A DNA stretch of 64,000 nucleotides, from contig NW_026252145.1 in NCBI RefSeq assembly GCF_025399195.1, forward strand, positions 62,001-126,000, read 5' to 3'. This document shows positions 1 through 14,139 of this stretch, piece after piece (positions within the stretch are counted from its first letter, which is position 1; each line of letters begins with the position of its first letter). The notes beneath the pieces were generated by a model, which saw only the letters and a list, made by a program, of their open reading frames with translations, did not search any database and had not been told where the DNA came from. This stretch comes from Umbelopsis ramanniana AG (Eukaryota; Mucoromycota; Umbelopsidomycetes; Umbelopsidales; Umbelopsidaceae). Made by a program: the position numbers and the translations under genes.

Positions 1-376
1 TATAAGATATTGGAATAGAAGCAATACTGGCTCTTAGTCCTCGGTAAAATCAATGCAATTGCTATTTGTATATTTGCCCGATATCAACAAAACATACTCG
101 AAATTTCACTGATGGGCCCTTGCTTCATATAGATGGTATTTGATGACGGTATTTTGACGACTCGTCTGTAATTACAATGTCAATGGGCGTACTGTTCAAA
201 TCAATTGATAAGGACATTTGAACTGTATTACGCATCAGGTGATAAGCTCGCAAAGTAAATTTGTGCCAGTAAAATATCTCGGTGTAACAATTATTTTTTC
301 TCAAGGCATGTAATAAAAGAGACGCAGTAAAGGTTCGCTAGGTAGAACGTAGTAACTCGTTTCTTTTTCTTTCATT
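1..376. other. Upstream region of the TAP-like hydrolase gene
   Basis: No gene is visible. The segment is AT-rich and presumably holds the promoter and 5' UTR of the gene that starts at 377, with a short pyrimidine run just before its ATG. Confidence 0.5.
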
Positions 377-2152
377 ATGGAAAAGCAAGCCGGCTTATCG
401 CCGCAAAACCAGAAGTTCACACGTTCGGCTGCTCGCAACAAATTTAAACCATATGTTGTTTTCATCCTGGTACTGACGATGTTATGTTACCTTCAATTTT
501 GGCAGCCTAGCTGTCGAACGGCACGGGTAAGGCACGATTCAGATACTTGAAATACTGTGTCGATTATTCACCTTCCGCCTAATCTATGAATGAAGGCGCA
601 GGCTCCTTTAAAAACGTATCGAGATGGGAATTTCACCTGGACAGATTGCGGCAGTGGACTTACCTGCTCAACCTTTGAGGTCCCTGTTGACTGGCATAAT
701 TCCGACAGTCCCCGGTTCAAGTTAGCACTCATCCGACTCAAAGCGACGAAGAAAGTTTCCAAAGGAGCCTTATTTGTTAATCCCGGTGGCCCCGGAGGTT
801 CTGGGGTTGATTTCATCAAAAGAGCAGGAGACGTCGTATCAAAGATGGTGGACGGACATTACGATATTATTGGCTTCGACCCTCGCGGTGTAGGAGATAG
901 TAACACCATCCGATGCTTTGAAGATGGAATAGAGAGCAAAAAATTTATGGCCAATCGACCGCAGGCACTCGGATATGGAGACAACGTAGCAAACTTCGCG
1001 GCTGTCCAAGAAGCATTTGCAAGCCAATGTATTCGAAAAAACAAAGACTTTCTTCCATATGTGTCGACTGCTTCGGTAGCTAGAGATCTGGATGCTCTAA
1101 GAGAAGCTTTTGGTGAAGATGTGACAAACTATATCGGCTTCAGCTACGGAACCTTCATTGGGGCTGTGTACGTCAATATGTTCCCTGACAGAGTTGGTCG
1201 ATTTATGGTGGATGGCTGTTTGGATCCATCCCTCTATTCTGGTGAAAATCTCAAACTCGTTGCTAGCTCGCTTATCCATACAGACGATGGAATAGACGCA
1301 ATGGGATCAGCATGTGAAGCTGCTGGACCAGAAAAGTGCGCATTAGCCCGCAAATCAAACAACTCTCTGAGCGGTGACTCCTACGTTGCATCCACAATCC
1401 GCAAATTCGTGAACAACCTTATCGAAAAACCGCTGCTGGCAACTAACCAACCCGTGATATCGGTGGTGACAGAGCTCGATGTATCCGGCTTTCTATTTTC
1501 TTCAACATATAAGGCAGCTTTGTGGCCGCGATTTGCGGAAGCAATCGATGAGGCTATCCGCACTGGCCGTGGCGATGCCATTGTTGATGCTAGTATGCAA
1601 AGGGATACGGATCTATGTCCGCTGGTTGAACCTTATCTTGCAGCACAAAGTCCTATAATGTGCCTCGACGGACATCATGACGAACATCAAAATCTTACAA
1701 GTTGGATGCAAGGAGTCGATGAAGCCATCAACGTTAGCTCAACTGCAGGTCGCATAATGGGAACTTCTATGATGCGGTGCCTGTATTGGAATGTTAAGGC
1801 GTCTGAGCGATACACTGGTCCTTGGAATCGGACAACCAAGAACAAGGTTTTGATTGTCGGTGCAACTGGAGATCCTGTTACGCCAGTGGAGAATGCAGCA
1901 AGATTGGAAGAGCTTATGGAAGGTAACGGTGTCTTCCACAAACATTACGGTTGGGGTCACTGCAGCCTTGGTCAGCCGAGCCAATGCACACTGCAAGTCA
2001 TCAAGAAATATTTCGTCGATGGAGAGTTACCTCCCAAAGGATCAAACTGTCCTTTTGAATATAATCCGTTTGATCCTCCTGTGGCGTTTAGCGAGGGTGA
2101 GGTCAGCTATGATGACATTGCCAGGGCAGCATACGCTATAAAACCGTTCTGA
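377..2152 (+). CDS. TAP-like alpha/beta hydrolase (tripeptidyl aminopeptidase / peptidase S33 type), membrane-anchored or secreted
   Basis: Two exons, 377-526 and 602-2152, joined in phase 0, give about 566 residues. The start at 377 is chosen because it adds a hydrophobic N-terminal segment (about residues 25-45, a signal anchor or signal peptide) through a good GTAAG donor; the long frame alone would begin inside the intron. An alpha/beta hydrolase fold follows. The oxyanion-loop motif GGPGGSG lies near residue 112, the nucleophile elbow GFSYG has Ser near 231, GDPVTP supplies Asp near 474 and GHCS supplies His near 503. The last part matches the TAP C-terminal domain. Members of this family clip short peptides from the N terminus of substrates; the substrate here cannot be told. 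It likely acts in the secretory route or outside the cell. An alternative acceptor six bases upstream (intron ending at 595) would also keep the frame. Confidence 0.85.
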
Positions 2153-3019
2153 GGTGTGTCGGCATTTGCCTGTAAATATTTTTTTTTTTTTTTGTTGTTT
2201 CAAAGTATCAATTAATGGTTTCTTGATAAAATCACGCATTGTGTTAGATTATTTATCTCAAAATATTTGACTTGCTGTGGTGTGGTTGAATAGCTTTTAT
2301 TCATTATTGTCATTGCATCGCTAACCCCCTCGATTTCATAGAGCGATGTGCACTCCTGGATTCCATTTGATCTGCATTTGCATGAACAGGTCTCATCCCT
2401 TGAAAACGCAGTAAAGGATCAATAGTCAACAATAAAACCTTGCGCCACCAACCGCCGCTTTACTCTGCTTGCATCTAATCAGAGAATGCAATACTATCGA
2501 CTTTTTACGTAATGACGTTAAGAACAAGCGCTGTTTCTCGTAAAACGCCGCTAACTTATACCAACACGCCTCTCTGTCTTCGTCCAGGGTAAAGAACTCT
2601 GGGTAAATTGTCTTGGTTTTACTTGAAAGTGTGAAAAATTGCAAAGTGAAACTGAAGTTTGATGCCGATCACTGATAGACATGACATTGCGATTTTTGGT
2701 TTGGAAAATTTTTTCGTATGATAACAAAGTTGTGTGAGGTTGCGATACAGCGCACTTGCACTAATTACTGGGACATCTGAAGTAAATCGCACCATAGATG
2801 CAGTGGTCTTTTACTATTAACAGATATAGTCCTCGTTGGTATGGCCACTATGATAAGGACAACACGAGATGGGGCTAAAATAAGCTTGTAACGTTTGCGG
2901 TACCCAGTTTGGATGCACAATCGTGACTGTCTCAGGCTATTAAAATTTATCATGACCGGGAAGGTCGTTTTTTAGAGCGTTTTTTGACAAAAGCTAATCT
3001 CGCTCATCTTTGCTTGCCA
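2153..3019. other. Intergenic region between hydrolase and ZIP genes
   Basis: No gene is seen. It holds a T-run at about 2180-2193, probably in the 3' UTR of the hydrolase gene, and the promoter of the ZIP gene. Short open frames here have no recognisable motifs. Confidence 0.5.
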
Positions 3020-4306
3020 ATGCCTCCACCTTCCCTGTTATTGGCTGGCCTTTTTTTGGCCTTCGTTCGAAGGATTAGCGCAGAGCCCACTGACGAATGC
3101 TCAAGTGAAAAGCCAAGTAATTATAACCTTGGCATGCACATTGCAGCCGTGTTCATCATTATGTTCGCCTCAGGTTTGGGTGCCTTCATCCCAGTACTAT
3201 CAAAAGCATTTCCTGCTTTTCGAATATCTGGTAGAATTATAACTCTTGGTAAGTCAACTATAAAAAGGATCAATGTTGAATACTATGCGTTATTAACGTG
3301 CTTGCGTTTAGGAAAATTTGCCGGAAGTGGCATCATTCTAGCCACTGGATTTATACATATGTTGCCTTCCGCCTTGGAAAATTTAACTTCGCCATGTCTA
3401 CCTGCCATCTGGAATACAGGATATACGGCGTTCGCAACTTTGTTTGCCATGACTGCAGCTTTGGCTATGCAGCTGATAGAGCACCTGGCATCGGAGCATG
3501 CACAAAAGCGTCAGGAGGAGAATGCAAAACAAGATGCCGAAGCTTTACAAAGTGTTGAGAAGATACTGGATCCCAGTAAAGACGCCAATGCGACTAGAGC
3601 TATTACTAGATCGCAGGAAACCCTCATTGGAAACAAGTCATGCCAAACTCCGGTCAACGTGCAAGATGCTGCTGCTGTCATGGCACTGTCCCATATTCAC
3701 TCCCATCACACTCATACCCATGGCAGCGCAAACGATCACTATCCTCACGCACATCATCACCACCACCCACATACCGAATCTCATGGCCATGATCACGGAG
3801 ATATCTTACTCTTGGCTGCCCAACGCAAAGATCTATCGACATTTATCCTAGAGCTGGGCATCACCTTCCATTCTGTGATTATTGGTATTGCCCTTGGTGT
3901 TAGTCCTGGAGATGAATTCACGGGACTTTTAATTGCGCTTTGTTTTCATCAATTCTTTGAAGGCTTCGCACTTGGTGCTCGACTGGTCGAACTCACCTTC
4001 CAAACCTACCAGCACGCATTCATAATGGCTTTCGTGTTTGCCATGACCACACCTGTAGGCGTTGTCATCGGAGTCGGCATCAGTCAATCTTACAATGCGA
4101 ACTCAGTGGCTGCATTGCTTACGCAAGGTATTTTCGACTCTATCTCGGCAGGCATTCTTATCTATATGGCGTTTGTCAACCTGATTGCTACGGAGATGGT
4201 CCATGACGAGAGCTTTATGAAACTGGATCATGCTACTAAGTGGAGTTATTTCGTTGCCATGTGGATAGGCGTTGCTATTATGAGCGTCATTGGGATCTGG
4301 GCATAA
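3020..4306 (+). CDS. ZIP-family zinc/iron transporter
   Basis: Two exons, 3020-3248 and 3312-4306, give about 407 residues. The start is the first in-frame ATG and begins a signal peptide (MPPPSLLLAGLFLAF). The 63-base intron (GTAAGT to TTTAG) has no stop in frame, so an unspliced reading looks open; splicing restores the family motif ITLGKFAGSGIILATGFIHML. The protein has about eight membrane segments, a cytosolic loop very rich in histidine (for example HIHSHHTHTHG and an H5 run), and the two metal-site helices: HSVIIGIALG and HQFFEGFALG. This is the Zrt/Irt-like uptake family, which moves Zn2+ or Fe2+ into the cytosol from outside or from organelles. The His-rich loop is typical of the metal-sensing loop between helices 3 and 4. 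Which metal it carries cannot be read from sequence. Confidence 0.93.
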   Translation: MPPPSLLLAGLFLAFVRRISAEPTDECSSEKPSNYNLGMHIAAVFIIMFASGLGAFIPVLSKAFPAFRISGRIITLGKSTIKRINVEYYALLTCLRLGKFAGSGIILATGFIHMLPSALENLTSPCLPAIWNTGYTAFATLFAMTAALAMQLIEHLASEHAQKRQEENAKQDAEALQSVEKILDPSKDANATRAITRSQETLIGNKSCQTPVNVQDAAAVMALSHIHSHHTHTHGSANDHYPHAHHHHHPHTESHGHDHGDILLLAAQRKDLSTFILELGITFHSVIIGIALGVSPGDEFTGLLIALCFHQFFEGFALGARLVELTFQTYQHAFIMAFVFAMTTPVGVVIGVGISQSYNANSVAALLTQGIFDSISAGILIYMAFVNLIATEMVHDESFMKLDHATKWSYFVAMWIGVAIMSVIGIWA

Positions 4307-6977
4307 ACATGCCTTCTTCTTTGTACATAGATTTTTTTGTTCTTCATGTTTGTTGTACATTGGTAATGGATAAGTAATAGAATTGGTGACTCAGGTTCTT
4401 TATCTATTCAAAACTTTAAACGACAGCTTGTCTGTGTGTTCCTCGTGCAATGAAAGAGCTTTGGCAAAGCAGGAGCGTAATGGTGTTGTAACCCAGTTAC
4501 GCCGATTTTGTTTACTTGACAATGTACATGATACTGTACATAGTTTAAGGTGTAGTTGGCGATATAACTGCGGGTAATCACTTACATTGTTGCCAGACAG
4601 GCTTCTGAAAGACAGGTCTTCGATAGTTGTCGCACTTTAATGATACGGGAAATATTCGGTACCTTCAGCTTACCTTCAGCTGCCCCTTGCTACCTACTGG
4701 AACAGAACGGTGAAGACTTTATTATAGTCTCCAGCTTCTACAAGAGGCTCGAGGACAACAGATGTGAAGCTAGGCTTAGAACTCTTATGAAAATAGCAAA
4801 ACGGACCATGGCTAGTACTTCCCTCATCTCAACTCATCCGATTTCCCCCGTAATACTGCATACAAAGAGTATAAATTTTCAAATTTTTTATTAAAAGAGG
4901 AGGTTTCGACCATGCCAAAGGTCTCATCAGATGGCTTTTTATAAGGCTACCATAACCCCTTCAGACGTGCTGTCACCTGGTACTCGCTCTCATATGGCGG
5001 CACCACGATGACCAGTTTTCCTAAGCAGGGCCTGCCCAGCCGTGCTATCATCGGAGAACCGTCCAGATCTAGGAGTCCCGCTCAAAGCTGGGCAAGGCTT
5101 GTCATAGGAGGTTCCACCAGGTTTAGATCTTTAGAAGCAATATCCCGAACACCACAAGAAAAAACACCAACACCCATCTAGCTAAGGCAGACATCTTGCA
5201 TGTCGTGTCCGGAGGGGTTCTTGAAGCCCCAGAGCCCCATAGCTAAGGTAGAGAGTCAGAGTAGGGACTTATTCTTGTGAGTATCTTGAGAACTTACACT
5301 CTCTTCTGAATCTCAGGACTGTTACCAGGCTATCTTGGGTCCTATGAGCCTTGTGGGCTCTCCAGAAAGGATAGAGGACGAAATGTCCAAAATTCTCACT
5401 GGGGTTTTAAAGAAAAATGAGAATTATGCGGTTTTCGCAGGAATTTCGCAAGGATTTTTGCATAATTTACTCGGTTCCGCATTCATGCACTGGTTTTTGC
5501 ATAGGTTTTCTCTTAAAAAAAGAAAAAAACTACTGTTGAAAAAGAGGAAGTAGGCCTTCCCCACATGGCGAAAATTGGTAGATAGGCTGTTTCAGGTACC
5601 AATGGACGTGCTGAGTTGACAGATAAAAACATTGAAGGGTCTAGATATCGCAATCATATTGACTCTCTTGGAGTTTTCTCAATAAAAATACAAGATATCG
5701 ATGGTCGCATAGTCGAGTATCACTTTTCGAGCAGTTTGGACTCTTACAAGTCGAGCCAACTATTTCTTTTGCATGGACGCTGCCTTCCAATATTCAAACC
5801 GCGGTCCAATCATTTGAAACCTTGTGGCCAAGCTGAAAACCGAGGCACACCGAGTATTCGGTATTTTTTTTCTTTTTGAAGCGATTAACAGTCCTGATTA
5901 TGCCTATGGGAACAGGAAAGCCATGGCCATTCAAGCCGGGGACCTATAATAATGACATAGTGGTGACTGTCATGGTTCCGAGCCGCGGATCTGTTAAAAT
6001 CGGCCGAATTTGTTCAAAGAGCAAACGATTCAGCGACCGACTGAGAGAAGTAGATGAACGAAACAGTACACGAAGCGTTACAGTGGCTGATCTACTCTAG
6101 TTAAAGGCACGGATTATAGATTATGCATGGATGCCGATGCTTAGACTGTCTCAAATCGGGCTGCGGACACTGTGACGTGATAGGATTTTTGTGCCGCCTT
6201 CATTTCATAATCACGGTTCGACAGAAGCCATGGTGCATTCATAGAATAAAGGCAATGTTTATATTGTTCAAGACGGACAAACATACACTTCAGATTTACT
6301 GCTATTTTTGTTGGTAATACGTGGTGAACCTGAGCTCAGTGTAAACGTGGATGTAAGGTGCATAAACCACAAGGAATTTCCTAATACCTGCTCTTTATGC
6401 GGACTGTATTAACATCCCAGATTTCTGTGGAGAATTGAGATGCTTATCAAAATAGTAATACGCACTATATAACTTTTTGTAGTCTAAACGGCCACCGCAG
6501 AGCGATTGATGTACACAGGGGCACAGAGTTGTGTCGCGCGTTCTTCGAAATAGTACTACACAGATGACCAAAAAGACCCTTCAGCAGCCTTACATTTGAA
6601 CCAAATACTAGCAAAACCGTTAGTCAAGTTCGATGTACGATACATCTTGATCTCGGCTACACTTGAAGCTTACACTTTGAAGGAATGAATCCTCACAGTC
6701 GTGCCTCTTTGCAAGTGAAAGAGTACACCAGCTGATAGAACTATTTGTTTGCGCGCTTTTCACTTTCTCTAAGATATAATATGTCATATGGGCTCAAGTC
6801 ATCCAAACTTTTAACAGCTAGTGTTACATGACCTTACAGCTGTCTCCGTCCCAACGGCTATGTTAATAATTCATACCGAAATTGCCAGGCGTCGCTTACC
6901 AATCGAATCACGTGACAAGCAGCTTATCTTTCAAATGGCTGTAAAAAAGTAAAGTACTACTTCCAACCAATTCCGCA
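4307..6977. other. 2.7 kb gene-free stretch
   Basis: No gene that I can support. Several frames of 60-90 codons occur (around 4640-4894, 5335-5553, 5616-5879, 5876-6100, 6123-6317), but none shows a known motif or joins to a neighbour by clean splice sites. The block at about 4960-5340 is richer in G+C than its surroundings and carries two copies of the phrase AGCTAAGG (about 5182 and 5242); it could be the remnant of a mobile element. The last 300 bases should hold the promoter of the dipeptidase gene. Confidence 0.5.
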
Positions 6978-8219
6978 ATGAAGTCAATTCTAGCTGTAGC
7001 TTTGGCAAGTTTTGCGACGCTTGTCTGCGCTCAGGAACAGATTCCAGTATCTCCCAAGCCATCCTCATATCTCGCTCGAGCCAATACTTTACTCGAGCAA
7101 CAACCTGTCATTGACACCCACAATGACTGGCCAATCTTTCTCAAGTTTTATTATAAGGGCAAACTCAACAATATTGACTTGACCCACATGACCAATGAGA
7201 GCCATACCGATATCGAACGTTTGCGTAAGGGTCATGTTGGTGGCCAATTCTGGAGTATTTTCTATCCCTGTGAGGACAAAGAGGCCAACCAAGTTAAAGA
7301 GGGTTTGGAATTGATCGATTTGGTAAAGCGCATGGTTCAACGCTACCCTGATACATTCCAATTGGCTGGTTCGGTAGCAGAGTACGAAGACGCCATCAAG
7401 AATGGTCGCATTGCCTCCATGCAAGGTATCGAAGGTGGTCAGATTATCGACAGCTCCATGTCTGCCTTGCGTCAGTTCTACGACGCTGGAGTACGCTACA
7501 TGACTTTGACTCACAATTGCCACACCCCATGGGTAAGATAGTCCATGGTTGTTGTTAGGATGGCACTATGGAGTAATGAATTGACACATTCGCTTGACAT
7601 TTAGGCCGAGTCTCAGTCCCCGGCTACTGAGTATCCCTTCCCAAAGGGTACAGGTCTTACTGACTTTGGACGAAAGATCGTGAAAGAAATGAACCGCATT
7701 GGCATGTTTGTCGACATTTCTCACGTTGCTCATTCTACCATGCATGCCGTTTTGGATACCACCTCTGCCCCCGTCCTCTTCAGTCATACTTCCGCTAATG
7801 CTATCTGCCCTATCGAGCGCAATGTGCCAGATTCCGTGCTTCGTAGACTCAACGAAACCGACGGCGTCGTCATGGTCAACTTCTACAGTAGATTCGTTGA
7901 ATGTGATGAATCTAAGCGAGCAACCTTGTCAGATGTCGCTGACCACATTGAACACATTGCATCCATTGCTGGTCGTGACAAGGTCGGTCTCGGCTCTGAC
8001 TACAATGGCATCGACTTGACACCTGTTGGGTTGGAGGATGTGAGCAAGTACCCCTATCTCATCGCTGAACTCTTGAAAAGAGGCTGGAGCGATGAAGATG
8101 TCAAGGGCGTTGCAGGTGCTAACCTTCTTCGTATTTGGCGCGGTGTTGAACTTGTCCGAGACAAGTTGTCCGATGTATTGCCTGATGAATCTGAACTCAA
8201 CGCAGATTCCATGCAATAG
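6978..8219 (+). CDS. Membrane dipeptidase (renal dipeptidase family, peptidase M19), secreted
   Basis: Two exons, 6978-7532 and 7605-8219, make 389 residues, close to the family size. The N terminus is a signal peptide with a likely cleavage after VCA. The dinuclear zinc site is complete: His48 and Asp50 (IDTHND), bridging Glu152 (GIEGGQ), His225 (ISHV) and His246 (FSHTSA). The 21-residue gap between the last two equals that of the human enzyme. GSDYNGID near the C terminus supplies the conserved Asp of the active site. The enzyme hydrolyses dipeptides, and in this family also some beta-lactam-like or leukotriene substrates, outside the cell or in the vacuole. No GPI-anchor tail is evident: the C terminus is acidic and polar, so it is probably soluble. 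The intron falls in a conserved NCHTPWAES stretch, which confirms the splice. Confidence 0.93.
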
Positions 8220-8515
8220 AAATGGCCCTGTTCGCCGATATATGCGATAGATTTTTTAATGCTGTAGTCAATCTATGTAACTATAAAATTGTGTAGAGAT
8301 GATTATTCAAAATCATATATGGGATTGTCTTTTGGATAATTGTGTAAAAATTAATGAATGAATGATTTTATTGGAAGGACCTCATCAGATATGACCAGAC
8401 GGTAAACATATATGAGAGAAGTATGTAATGAAAAAAGAGAAAGTGTCCAAAGTTGCAATGAGGGTTTCCGTCGGTCCTTTCCATTGCGTTGGGGCGAAGC
8501 GATCGTTTATTTATT

Positions 8516-10056
<1,541 letters not shown>

Positions 10057-10618
10057 TTTGGATAACGGTTAAGGTGAAAAGCGCAAAAAGATCTGACGCG
10101 CCTGTGACTGGCAATAAAGTGTTCAAGAAAATCCGCCAGCTAAGCCACAGCGTTCCACTTACCCTTCACAAAAACTTGGCCAGTTCTTCCACATGAAATA
10201 ACATCACCTGAGGTCATGAGAGTTTTGAAGGAATTCAAAAAATAAACAGTTGATTTCAAGTGACTTAATTAAATCGATCGACCCTTTCGCGTAACATATC
10301 ACTTTTCGATCGACTTTTTCACGTTAATATATCGGCTTTTTTTTCTGAAGGTATGTCGACATGGATCGAACATTGACGTTGAACGTGGGAAGCATGGTTT
10401 TGGCTTATTGCAAATACTCTGGCGTTAAGAAAAGGGATATTATATCAATGTCGACATTGGGAAAGGCGCTGTCATGATGTCTTCACTGTGCACGGACTCT
10501 TAAAATTTTCCACCCACTGGCGCAACGATGATGAAACAAACCGCGCATGAAAATCAGTCCCTTGTATAAAGGCGCCTTCAAAATTTCCCATTCTTCTCTA
10601 CTCTTTACTTCGTTCCAA
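10057..10618. promoter_or_regulatory. Divergent intergenic promoter region (RVB1 / reticulon), with a TATA-like box
   Basis: The region separates two divergent starts. Toward the reticulon gene a TATA-like element (TATAAAG, about 10566-10572) lies some 50 bases before the chosen ATG at 10619, a plausible core promoter. No element is recognised on the RVB1 side. The ATG at 10547 precedes the TATA-like box, so it is unlikely to be the start. Confidence 0.5.
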
Positions 10619-11593
10619 ATGGCCACAGCAGCAGCAAATCAATTCAACATGCGTCCAGTTACCCCTCCGCATGATGAAAGTCTTCTTAAAAAAGACAGCA
10701 ACTTGAGGAATATGAACCTTTCTGGTGTCGCACACGGGGTTGACCACACCGCCAATGGTACTTGACACACGTTCTGATAATCAAGAAAGCTTTGATTTGA
10801 AAATGCTCACTCATCCTCTTTACCTAGATCCTACCACTATGGTGTCAACGCATTTGCAAAGTTTGATCTACTGGGAAAGACCTGCTCGTTCCATGGTGGC
10901 TTTGACTGTATCCCTCTTGTTTATTTATATGACCAGACAGTACTCCCTATTGCAAATTGGAGCTGCAGCCATGACCGTCGCCACTGGCTTGAATTTGGCC
11001 TACGTGTTTACCTCGATGAGCGCCCAGCAAATCTTCAGCGATAACAACGAGCCTGCCCTTCATCCCCATAGGTAAGACCATTTTGTTTCATCATCGGGAA
11101 TTCAATATGCGTGTTCTCATGTCATTTCATCATTCTCAGACAACGTATCAATAACCCTAATCCTTTGGTCGACAAGACCCACCTTCATCACTATGTTGAC
11201 TTGTTTTGCGAGATCATGGATACTGTTGGAAAGGAAGTCAAGAAGATTGTTCTGATCGAGGACAAGAGCCGTAGTTTGACCTGGTTTGCCATTTCCTTCA
11301 TTGTCTGGACCTTTGCTGCCCACATTTCATCCCGCACTCTGGTCGTTATTTCCCTCCTTGCTGCCTTCACTCTTCCTCGATTCTACCAATCTAACAAGCA
11401 TGTTGTTGACTCTCGTATTGCCCAAACCAACTCTATGCTTAGTGGACAACTCCACAACGCTCAAAACTTGGCCGTTCAATCTGCCAATGATGCCTATGCC
11501 AAGGCTCGCACCTATGCTGCTCGTACCGGCACCACAGGAACCGATGCCAAAAATACTTTGAATAGAGCTTCAGTTGTAAGCAAGGAGGATTAA
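10619..11593 (+). CDS. Reticulon-domain ER-shaping membrane protein
   Basis: Three exons, 10619-10724, 10786-11071 and 11140-11593, close to about 281 residues. The reticulon homology domain runs from about residue 55 to 225: SLIYWERPARSMVALT begins it, followed by two long hydrophobic hairpins (around LLFIYMTRQYSLLQIG and FAISFIVWTFAAH) separated by a polar loop. The N terminus is short and polar; the C terminus is polar and rich in Ala, Asn and Thr. Reticulons insert as wedges in tubular ER and shape it. The first intron has an uncommon donor (GTGTCG), but it is the only splice of normal length that joins the two frames; the second is a canonical GTAAG intron. Confidence 0.85.
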
Positions 11594-11792
11594 AATCAAA
11601 AATGATATTGTAAATGTTCATCGCATATATTGTATAAAAAATAAATCACCGTCGTACTTTTTTTCTTGAAAGATGAAATTGTGGAAACAATGTCGCTCGT
11701 TCATGTCACGTGCAAAATTCACTGGCGGACTGAGGGGACTTTTTGGTTTGCTGCACGGCTAATATCTTTTTTTAAACGGTTGTCTTTCGGCC

Positions 11793-13852
11793 ATGACGCC
11801 GCCACATTTGAAAGACTTACATCTAACTACAACCATAGACCCATCTACTGAAATAAGCTCGAAACGACCGAGCATTAGCAGCGACACTATGGAAGAATCA
11901 GAATTGGCCACATCAGAGAGTCGATTTCTCAATGACACAGAATTAAAGGCAGAAATCGACACAGGAGATGTATCAGATCAATGGTTTTCTTTCAAAAAGT
12001 TATGGACATATGCTGGACCAGGTGAGTTGACAGGCGGATGGGCTCTTAGAGTATACATTGCAAATTTTCATATATTGATTCTTTTACTTTTAAAATTTTG
12101 GCTTTGTTGGCTTGGTTTGGCAGGATTGCTGATGTCTATAGCCTATTTGGATCCGGGCAATCTGGAATCAGATTTACAGGCTGGAGCAATTGCTGGCTAC
12201 AGCCTATTATGGCTCCTCTTTTGGGCACATGTAACCGGTGAGTACAATTTCCTATCAGATCCCGCTGGCTCCGACTTGACCAGTAATCTAACAATAGTAC
12301 GCTAGGTCTGCTTTTTCAAATTCTGTCAGCTCGACTTGGAACAGTAACGGGCAAACATCTGGCCCAGCTGATACGGAGTCATTATTCTAGACGGGTCTCC
12401 ATCACACTCTATTGCTTTACACAATGTGCCATCATTGGTGCTGATATCATGGAAATTGTCGGCAGCGCCATCGCATTGCGAATCATTTTAAATATCCCAC
12501 TGTGGAGCGGAGTTCTTCTTACTGCCACAGACACCATCACCTTCAGTTTGGTACAATACTACGGAATGCGAAAGTTGGAAGCCTTGTTCATGGTGCTCAT
12601 TGCTCTTATGGCCATATGCTTTTGGATTGAAATGTTCATGTCTCGTCCAGAGATTGCCTCTATATTTGAAGGCATCATCTTGCCAATCATACCTGAAAAC
12701 TCTGTTATCCAAGCTGTTGGTATGCTCGGTGCTGTAGTCATGCCTCACAACATGTTTTTGCATTCGTAAGTTGAAATGATTGCACTGCATTTACTGTGAT
12801 AGCCTTTCTAACATTGAAATAGTGCTTTGGTCCAGTCACGAGATCTAGGAAAGAACCCAACCGTCCGTAAACTGAAGGAAGCCAACTTTTACTTTGCTAT
12901 TGAGTCTGGACTGGCACTTCTTGTTTCTTTCCTCATTAATCTTGCTATTGTTGTATGCTTTGGACAAGGTAATATGCATGTTTGGTTTGCTTTGTATTTA
13001 CAGGTTCTTTTCCAGCATTGTCTAACGATGCCTTCTCGATTCAGTGTTTTACGACGAACATGCAGGTTCGGATACAACAGCTTTACCAGGATTATATGAC
13101 GCCGGCGATGTCTTAAGTAAGACGCTGGGATCAGGAGCTCGGTACTTGTGGGCAGCAGGATTATTGGCGGCTGGTCAGAGCTCAACCACAACGGGCATGA
13201 TGGCTGGAGGATTTGCCCTCGAAGGCTTCTTTCGACCGATTTTTAAGAAAGCTTGGCATCGAGTCGCGATTACTCGAGCTGTGTCACTAGTTCCCAGCAT
13301 GTTGGTTTCAATCTTTGCTGTCCAACATTTTGATACTATGGGAGAGTTGCTCAATGTATTACAAAGGTGCGTCAATGTTCCATCAAACTAATGAAAGGGA
13401 GAGGGTCTATAACTGACAACGTCAATTATACAGTCTGTGTTTACCGACAGCACTTATTCCTATTCTCAAACTGTCTTCATCAACACGCGTTATGTCAGCC
13501 GAATTCCAAATCTCCAACGTGCTATATACAATCTGTTGGATATTGGCGGCAATTGTCATTGGATTCGATATCTTTCTGTTCTCGACATACCTTCATGCTA
13601 TCCCATCGGTATGGGTCGCTATCGTCCTCGGTATCTCGTATCTGGTAAGTGAAAAGAATCTCTCTTCTAGACTAAACTCACCTTCGTCGCATACTAATCC
13701 ATTCTGGTTGATAGATGTTTTTGGGATACCTTATTTGGCTACCTATACGCAAGCAAGACGAGAATGATGGCTGGATGTCATTGCCTCAAGACGAGGCCGA
13801 TGTAGAGCACCAGCATGGCACTCAATTACAGGCATACGAAGTAGAGAATTAA
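11793..13852 (+). CDS. NRAMP-family divalent metal transporter (Smf-like)
   Basis: Seven exons: 11793-12021, 12124-12237, 12306-12765, 12823-12968, 13045-13366, 13434-13644 and 13715-13852. They make 539 residues with all phases closing. Helix 1 carries the metal-binding signature [10 protein letters not shown] and helix 6 carries MPHNMFLHS; the conserved transport motif between helices 8 and 9 is [19 protein letters not shown]. The N-terminal 75 residues are polar and acidic, and the C terminus is short and acidic. NRAMP proteins co-transport Mn2+, Fe2+ and related ions with protons at the plasma membrane or an endosome or vacuole. A later in-frame ATG at 11889 is possible as start. The gene faces TTLL12 tail to tail with 287 bases between stop codons. 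Confidence 0.95.
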
Positions 13853-14139
13853 ATACAGTTTATATTACAAGCTCATGGGCTGGGCCCTTGAAAACAACTA
13901 CCCCGTACTCTTCCTTTCCCTACCCTCTCTCTCTCTCGTTCTCTATCTCTCAATAACGCATGCCCATTTCAGTCAAGCATTTGTATTCTTTGTAATTCCT
14001 CTACACATACATTGTATCATACCCACAAGCTGTGAGTTTTTCTTTCCATTCCATTCCATCGTTTGTCTTTTGTCCGATAGCAATAAAATCTGCGATGTCT
14101 TTGATACTTTAATTGTATATATTGAGTTCAGTTGCATGT

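Noticed and set aside
2984-3019. Upstream extension of the ZIP transporter frame
   Set aside because: It would need a TTG start. The ATG at 3020 begins a good signal peptide.
6123-6190. Cys-rich peptide (CRCLDCLKSGCGHC) recalling a CXXC zinc finger
   Set aside because: Only one short run with no second half, no basic KFGG-type motif and no supporting exon.
10547-10618. Upstream in-frame ATG for the reticulon gene
   Set aside because: It precedes the TATA-like box and adds residues unlike a reticulon N terminus; the ATG at 10619 is the better start.
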